Source: Oscillibacter sp. UBA6647
GTDB lineage: Bacteria > Bacillota > Clostridia > Oscillospirales > Oscillospiraceae
Assembly: GCA_002455655.1 (NCBI GenBank)
Contig: DKLF01000097.1
Coordinates: 1-64,000 of the forward strand
Reading direction: 5' to 3'
Length of the DNA: 64,000 bases
Made by a program: the position numbers and the translations under genes. Below the pieces are notes generated by a model. It was not told where the DNA came from. It made no database searches and saw only the letters and a program-made list of their open reading frames with translations. Positions 60,281 to 64,000 of this stretch are shown one piece after another. Positions within the stretch are counted from its first letter, which is position 1; every line of letters begins with the position of its first letter.

Positions 60281-61432
60281 TTATTTCTCGTTGGAATCGC
60301 CGTACCGATTCTCCTGATAGGCGCGGCCGCGGGCATAAGGACGGTCGCCCACGCGGCCGTTTTCATTGGTGCTGGCTTTCTTGGGCTTGTTGCCCTTGGC
60401 CTCCTGCGCGGCCTTGCGCTTATCCTTCAGTGAGGGCTTCAGGGCCTGCTGCTGGCGCAGCTCCTCCTGCTTGCCCCGGGCCTCCTCCTGACGGCGGTGA
60501 CGGTCGGCCTCGATGGCCTCCTGCCGCTGATTCTCCTCTTCCTCGATCTTCTGGTTATAGAACTTGCCCATAAACCACTCCTGCACCGCGGAGAACGCGC
60601 TCTGGGCAATCCAGTACACGCACAATGCGGCAGGCAGGGTAAAGCCGATCCACAGAGACATCAGAGGCATCATCCACAGCATCGTCTTCATCTGCCGGGC
60701 AGCGGGGCTGCTCTTGTCCTGTCCCGCCATAGACGCCATGCTCATCAAAAAGCTGAGTCCAGCGGAAATCACGGGCATCAGAATCACGCCGATGTTGGCC
60801 CAGGTAAAGGTAAACGCCTGAAGCACATTGCTGGGCAAAACCGACAGGTCCATTCCCAGGAAGCTGTAATTCACGCTTATCCAGCCAGGGACGCTGGCGG
60901 CAAATTCGGGAAGCTGGGTATTGATGGCGTTGACCATCATAATCTGCCCGAAGGAGGTGACCTGCAAGGCCCCTTCCTTGGTGGTGGTGGCAATGTCGGC
61001 AATATTTACGCCGGCAGACTGCAGTGCGGAAAGGGCCGAATCCACCACGCTTGCGTCCAGCATCATGAAATGGGTGATGGGCTGGCGGATAATCGCATAC
61101 AGCGCGATGAGGAAGAACATGGGCAGCATGCTCCAAAGGCAGCCGCTCATGGGGCTGACACCCTGCTCGGCATACAGCTTCTGGGTTTCCTCCTGCTGTT
61201 TCGCGGGGTTATTGGCGTACTTCTTCTGAATTTCCTTCATCTTTCCGCTCATGCGGTTCATGCGGACCATGCTCTTTTTGCTCTTCATCTGGAACGGCAG
61301 CAGCACCAGCTTGATCACCAGCGTGAAGAAAATCAGGGACAGACCATAGGAGCCGGTCATATTGTAAAACAACCGCAAAAGGGCGGCAAACGGGATACAA
61401 ACGTAATATCCCATGGTTCCTAAAAATCCCAT
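60281..61432 (-). CDS. yidC: Membrane protein insertase YidC/Oxa1
   Basis: A 383-residue insertase of the short Gram-positive kind. Membrane helices start at the N terminus (no lipobox, unlike B. subtilis SpoIIIJ), with the conserved SYGLSLIFFTLVIKLVLLPFQMKSKKSM region carrying the groove basic residue, a cytoplasmic coiled hairpin, and later helices (MMPLMSLWIGFTLPAALCVYWI). An extra 100-residue loop (about 145-225) lies outside. The last 90 residues are a highly charged tail that can hold ribosomes. ATG at 61432 follows AAAGGAG. Confidence 0.95.
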   Translation of the reverse strand: MGFLGTMGYYVCIPFAALLRLFYNMTGSYGLSLIFFTLVIKLVLLPFQMKSKKSMVRMNRMSGKMKEIQKKYANNPAKQQEETQKLYAEQGVSPMSGCLWSMLPMFFLIALYAIIRQPITHFMMLDASVVDSALSALQSAGVNIADIATTTKEGALQVTSFGQIMMVNAINTQLPEFAASVPGWISVNYSFLGMDLSVLPSNVLQAFTFTWANIGVILMPVISAGLSFLMSMASMAGQDKSSPAARQMKTMLWMMPLMSLWIGFTLPAALCVYWIAQSAFSAVQEWFMGKFYNQKIEEEENQRQEAIEADRHRRQEEARGKQEELRQQQALKPSLKDKRKAAQEAKGNKPKKASTNENGRVGDRPYARGRAYQENRYGDSNEK

Positions 61433-61466
61433 TGGAAGACTCCTTTGTGTACAAATCTCACTACGC

Positions 61467-61676
61467 TCAGGGCACGGGGTCGTAGCCCCCCCTGTGGAAT
61501 GGGTTGCAGCGGAGAATGCGGCGCACAGCCAAATACCCGCCCTTCAGCGCGCCATATTTTTCAATGGCTTCCAGCGCATATTGGGAGCAGGTTGGATAAA
61601 ACCGGCAACAGGGCCGGCGAAAGGGTGAGATTGCCCTTCGGTAAAATCTCACCAGCGCCAATAGTATTCGTTTCAC
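61467..61676 (-). CDS. yidD: Membrane protein insertion efficiency factor YidD
   Basis: A 69-residue protein with the YidD pattern [37 protein letters not shown] and the C-terminal [14 protein letters not shown]. It supports YidC. The GTG start at 61676 forms a GTGA overlap with the rnpA stop; a longer version beginning inside rnpA would add 23 unrelated residues and is rejected. Confidence 0.93.
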   Translation of the reverse strand: MKRILLALVRFYRRAISPFRRPCCRFYPTCSQYALEAIEKYGALKGGYLAVRRILRCNPFHRGGYDPVP

Positions 61677-62020
61677 CCAAGCGCCTCCTCCAAAAGCCCC
61701 AGCTTCCCCGAAAGCTTTAAAAAGCTGGCGTTCAGCTCTATCCATGGCATATTGACCGCCCGGTGACGCGCCACCAGAACCATGTCATAGCCCTGACGCA
61801 TCAGGTGCTGGTTCAGCCGATAGGCCTCCCGCAGCCTGCGGCGCGCCCGGTTGCGCACCACCGCATTTCCAAGCTTGGTGGATACGGTAACGCCCAACCG
61901 GTTGTGCCCCAGCCGGTTTTTTCGGCAGTAAATCACAAGCCCGCTTCCGGCGGCGGATAAACCCTTGCCGTACAGGCGGCGAAACTCATGATTTTTTTTC
62001 AGCGTAACGGCTTTTTTCAT
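61673..62020 (-). CDS. rnpA: Ribonuclease P protein component
   Basis: A 115-residue Rnp[14 protein letters not shown], then the RNR motif region [15 protein letters not shown] that contacts the RNase P RNA, and YDMVLVAR. It supports the catalytic RNA in cutting tRNA 5' leaders. It lies 136 bases after rpmH with a strong hairpin between. Confidence 0.96.
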   Translation of the reverse strand: MKKAVTLKKNHEFRRLYGKGLSAAGSGLVIYCRKNRLGHNRLGVTVSTKLGNAVVRNRARRRLREAYRLNQHLMRQGYDMVLVARHRAVNMPWIELNASFLKLSGKLGLLEEALG

Positions 62021-62071
62021 GCATTCTCCTGTTCGTTTCCGATGACCGAGGATCTGCCGACCATGCCAATA

Positions 62072-62105
62072 AGGGACGGAGGAAAACCGGTTTCCTGCCG
62101 TCCCT
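62072..62105. repeat. Hairpin between rpmH and rnpA
   Basis: AGGGACGG/CCGTCCCT and GGAAA/TTTCC arms form a 13-bp stem with one small internal loop. There is no T run on the minus strand, so it may be a processing or partial-attenuation site that sets the L34 to RnpA ratio. Confidence 0.55.
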
Positions 62106-62156
62106 GTCTATTTTGTTCAGCAGGTCCTCCGCGAGAAAAACCCCGCGCGCAGCAAC

Positions 62157-62297
62157 TTAGTAGCTGAGCTGAGCACGGCCCTTGGCGCGGCGGCGGGCAA
62201 GAACCTTGCGGCCGTTAGCGGTGGCCATCCGCTTGCGGAAGCCGTGGACCTTTTGTCCGTGACGCTTCTTGGGCTGATAGGTACGTTTTGTCGCCAT
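62157..62297 (-). CDS. rpmH: 50S ribosomal protein L34
   Basis: A 46-residue basic protein, [23 protein letters not shown]...[14 protein letters not shown], the L34 pattern. The ATG at 62297 follows AGGAGGTG; upstream in-frame starts would place the promoter inside the gene. The rpmH-rnpA-yidD-yidC-jag order divergent from dnaA is the classical bacterial origin layout. Confidence 0.97.
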   Translation of the reverse strand: MATKRTYQPKKRHGQKVHGFRKRMATANGRKVLARRRAKGRAQLSY

Positions 62298-62414
62298 GTT
62301 GAGACACCTCCTGTACTGAAATCTTTTCCGGCCGCCTTTATGACGGCTCTTACTCGACACGGCGCCTACGCCGCGCAGTAAACAAATAAAAAACGCAAAT
62401 CCAGCGCACGGAAC

Positions 62415-62443
62415 AGTATACATGGAAATCAAAATACTGTCAA
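62415..62443 (-). promoter_or_regulatory. Sigma-A promoter for rpmH
   Basis: On the minus strand: TTGACA, 17 bases, TATACT, close to a perfect consensus, as expected for a ribosomal protein operon. Confidence 0.92.
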
Positions 62444-62597
62444 TAAAAACTTGTAAACGCTGAAATTTTCAGGCAAATTGCCTTTTTTTGAGAACCTGAC
62501 GGACAAAACCACAAGATGGCCGTTTTTTGCCGCCGCTTTTTCCAGATATTGTGCTTTTACGTTCTATTTTTTCAATTCTTATTTATTAGAATATGTG
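62444..62597. other. Intergenic region between rpmH and dnaA promoters
   Basis: AT-rich stretch with no gene. I see no TTATCCACA-type DnaA box on either strand here, so the replication origin proper is more likely on the far side of dnaA, outside the window. Confidence 0.5.
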
Positions 62598-62626
62598 TTG
62601 TTTTTTTATGTGTTTTTTGGTATAAT
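62598..62626 (+). promoter_or_regulatory. Sigma-A promoter for dnaA
   Basis: TTGTTT, 17 bases, TATAAT with a TGG extension. It ends 52 bases before the TTG start of dnaA. Confidence 0.85.
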
Positions 62627-62678
62627 CAGTGGGTATATGATTTCCCCTGTTCGCAGGGAAAGAGAGGTGTCTTTACTT

Positions 62679-63992
62679 TTGAATTCCGTAGCCGACGTCT
62701 GGACAAACGTCCTCACTCAGTTAAAACGCGACCTCTCGGAGACGACCATTGCCACCTGGTTTGACGAACTGGAAGCCGTGGATCTCCGGGACGGCGTTTT
62801 TTATCTGTACTGTCCCAACGACTTCAAGAAAAATTACATTGAGAGCCTGTTCATAAAAAATATCAAGGCGGCCCTTCACGATATCTTTTCCACCGATTTT
62901 GAAGTAACGGTCCTCACCGCTGAGGAATATGCCATTTTTTCAGGCAGCGCCCAGAAAAAGAAGTCGGAGGCATTTACCTCCGACGAATTTACCTTCGAGC
63001 GCTTTGTGGTGGGCTCCAGCAATAAACTGGCACATGCCGCCTGCATCTCCGTGGCGGAGCATCCGGCAAAAAACTATAACCCACTGCTTATTTACGGGGA
63101 TTCCGGCCTTGGAAAGACCCACCTGATCTACTCCATTGCACATGTCATCAAAAAAGACGACCCCAACGCAAAAATTGCCTATGTAAAAGGCGATGATTTG
63201 ACCAACGAACTGGTGGAAGCCATTCAGGGCGGTAAAACCGCCGAAATGCGGGAGAAATATCGCAAGGCGGACCTGTTTCTGGTGGATGACGTTCAGTTTA
63301 TCGCCGGGCGCAAGCAGACGCAGGAGGAATTTTTCCACACCTTCAACAATCTTTACGAGTCCGGAAAGCAAATTGTGCTCACCTCAGACCGTCCCCCCTC
63401 GGAAATGATGCAGTTGGAAGACCGGCTGCGCACCCGGTTTGAATGGGGACTTCTGGTGGACGTGGCTCCGCCGGACTATGAAACCCGCATGGCCATCATC
63501 AAAAACAAGGCCGCTTTGCTTGGCATGGAAATTCCAAACAAGGTCGCCGCCTACATCGCCGAACGCGTCACTTCCAACGTCCGGCAGCTTGAAGGCACCA
63601 TCAACAAACTTCTCGCCTATAAGGACCTGTTGGGGGACGACGTAGACGAGGATCTGGTGAAACGGGCCATTCAGGATATTCTCCGCCGGGGAGAGAACCT
63701 TCCCACCTCGGATTCCATCGTGGATTTTGTCTCCAAGTATTACGGCGTGTCCGCCGAAGTCATTCGGGGACAGCAACGGGTGCGGGAGGCGGTGGCCGCC
63801 CGTCAGGTCGCCATGTACCTGATTCGCAGCATGACGAACCTTTCCAGCGACGATATCGGCAAGTTTTTCGGAAACCGTGACCACTCCACCGTGCTCTACT
63901 CTATTGAGAAGGTGGAGCGGCAGATGAAATCCGACGCAGGCTTTGCTGAGGCAGTGAAAGAAATCAAAACCAACATCAGCTCGAAGCACTGA
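62679..63992 (+). CDS. dnaA: Chromosomal replication initiator DnaA
   Basis: A 437-residue DnaA using a TTG start at 62679 behind GAGAGGTG, giving the typical opening NSVADVWTNVLTQLKRDLSETTIATWF. Domain I runs to about 80, domain II is short, domain III is AAA+ with Walker A GDSGLGKTH near 140 and Walker B DLFLVDDVQF, and domain IV carries the DnaA-box reading motif DHSTVLYSIEK near the end. Frames starting further upstream cross the promoter. It ends eight bases before the window edge. Confidence 0.97.
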   Translation: MNSVADVWTNVLTQLKRDLSETTIATWFDELEAVDLRDGVFYLYCPNDFKKNYIESLFIKNIKAALHDIFSTDFEVTVLTAEEYAIFSGSAQKKKSEAFTSDEFTFERFVVGSSNKLAHAACISVAEHPAKNYNPLLIYGDSGLGKTHLIYSIAHVIKKDDPNAKIAYVKGDDLTNELVEAIQGGKTAEMREKYRKADLFLVDDVQFIAGRKQTQEEFFHTFNNLYESGKQIVLTSDRPPSEMMQLEDRLRTRFEWGLLVDVAPPDYETRMAIIKNKAALLGMEIPNKVAAYIAERVTSNVRQLEGTINKLLAYKDLLGDDVDEDLVKRAIQDILRRGENLPTSDSIVDFVSKYYGVSAEVIRGQQRVREAVAARQVAMYLIRSMTNLSSDDIGKFFGNRDHSTVLYSIEKVERQMKSDAGFAEAVKEIKTNISSKH

Positions 63993-64000
63993 GTTTTCCC

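Noticed and set aside
1..64000. CRISPR arrays, insertion sequences, prophage or integron features
   Set aside because: No regularly spaced repeats, transposase, integrase or cas-like genes were seen; codon use and gene content are uniform and housekeeping in character.

Overview
This 64 kb window is a bacterial chromosome segment ending at dnaA, so it lies beside the replication origin. The GC content looks high-50s, genes start at ATG, GTG or TTG behind strong AGGAGG-type ribosome binding sites, and the gene set is that of an anaerobic low-redox Firmicute. The combination of 2-hydroxyacyl-CoA dehydratase, Csp-type subtilases, Soj/Spo0J with parS, Noc, a glyS T-box, DnaD/DnaI-type primosome proteins and a VanW protein suggests a spore-forming gut clostridium of the Oscillospiraceae (Flavonifractor / Intestinimonas / Oscillibacter relatives). 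That placement is inference from gene content; no rRNA, tRNA, insertion sequence, prophage or CRISPR array was seen.

Layout. 1-4409 (minus): a fermentation operon with the two subunits of a radical 2-hydroxyacyl-CoA dehydratase, its ATP-driven activator and a CoA-transferase cut by the window edge. It is divergent from a zinc alcohol dehydrogenase at 4862-5893, and each direction has a well matched sigma-54 (-24/-12) promoter. 6086-13933 (plus): rpsO-pnp, mnmE, a DUF1836 regulator, a DegV protein, prmA and a BASS-family transporter. 14138-21469 (plus): a small unknown protein and four consecutive Csp-like subtilases, all with intact catalytic triads. 21766-24478: Noc-like ParB paralogue and a VanW/G5 surface protein. 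24733-26670 (minus): helicase loader and DnaD. 26932-36123 (plus): zapA, a U32 protein, dut, maf, mreC, mreD, PBP2 and an intracellular GH13 enzyme.

36131-44939 (plus): two perfect parS sites, one inside a 34-bp palindrome that can also terminate transcription, then parA-parB, a coiled-coil membrane protein, serS, mscL-rsmG, a MinD-like ATPase, a methylglyoxal-synthase-like protein that lacks the catalytic Asp, and hisS with a membrane protein. 45022-49401: aspS, a GH3 lipoprotein and an AlaX-type editing protein. 49576-59082 (minus): LTA-synthase-like sulfatase, glyS under a T-box, an SLH-domain surface protein, and a MacB-type ABC exporter with an unusual adaptor whose promoter is overlapped by a dyad. 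59426-62297 (minus): jag-yidC-yidD-rnpA-rpmH, divergent from dnaA at 62679-63992.

Functionally the window joins origin biology (dnaA, parABS, noc, helicase loading), cell-wall elongation (MreCD, PBP2, LtaS-like, NagZ-like, VanW), translation (four aminoacyl-tRNA synthetases with RNA leaders, L34, S15, RNase P, MnmE, RsmG, PrmA), a sigma-54-controlled amino-acid or hydroxy-acid fermentation block, and a probable spore-germination protease array.
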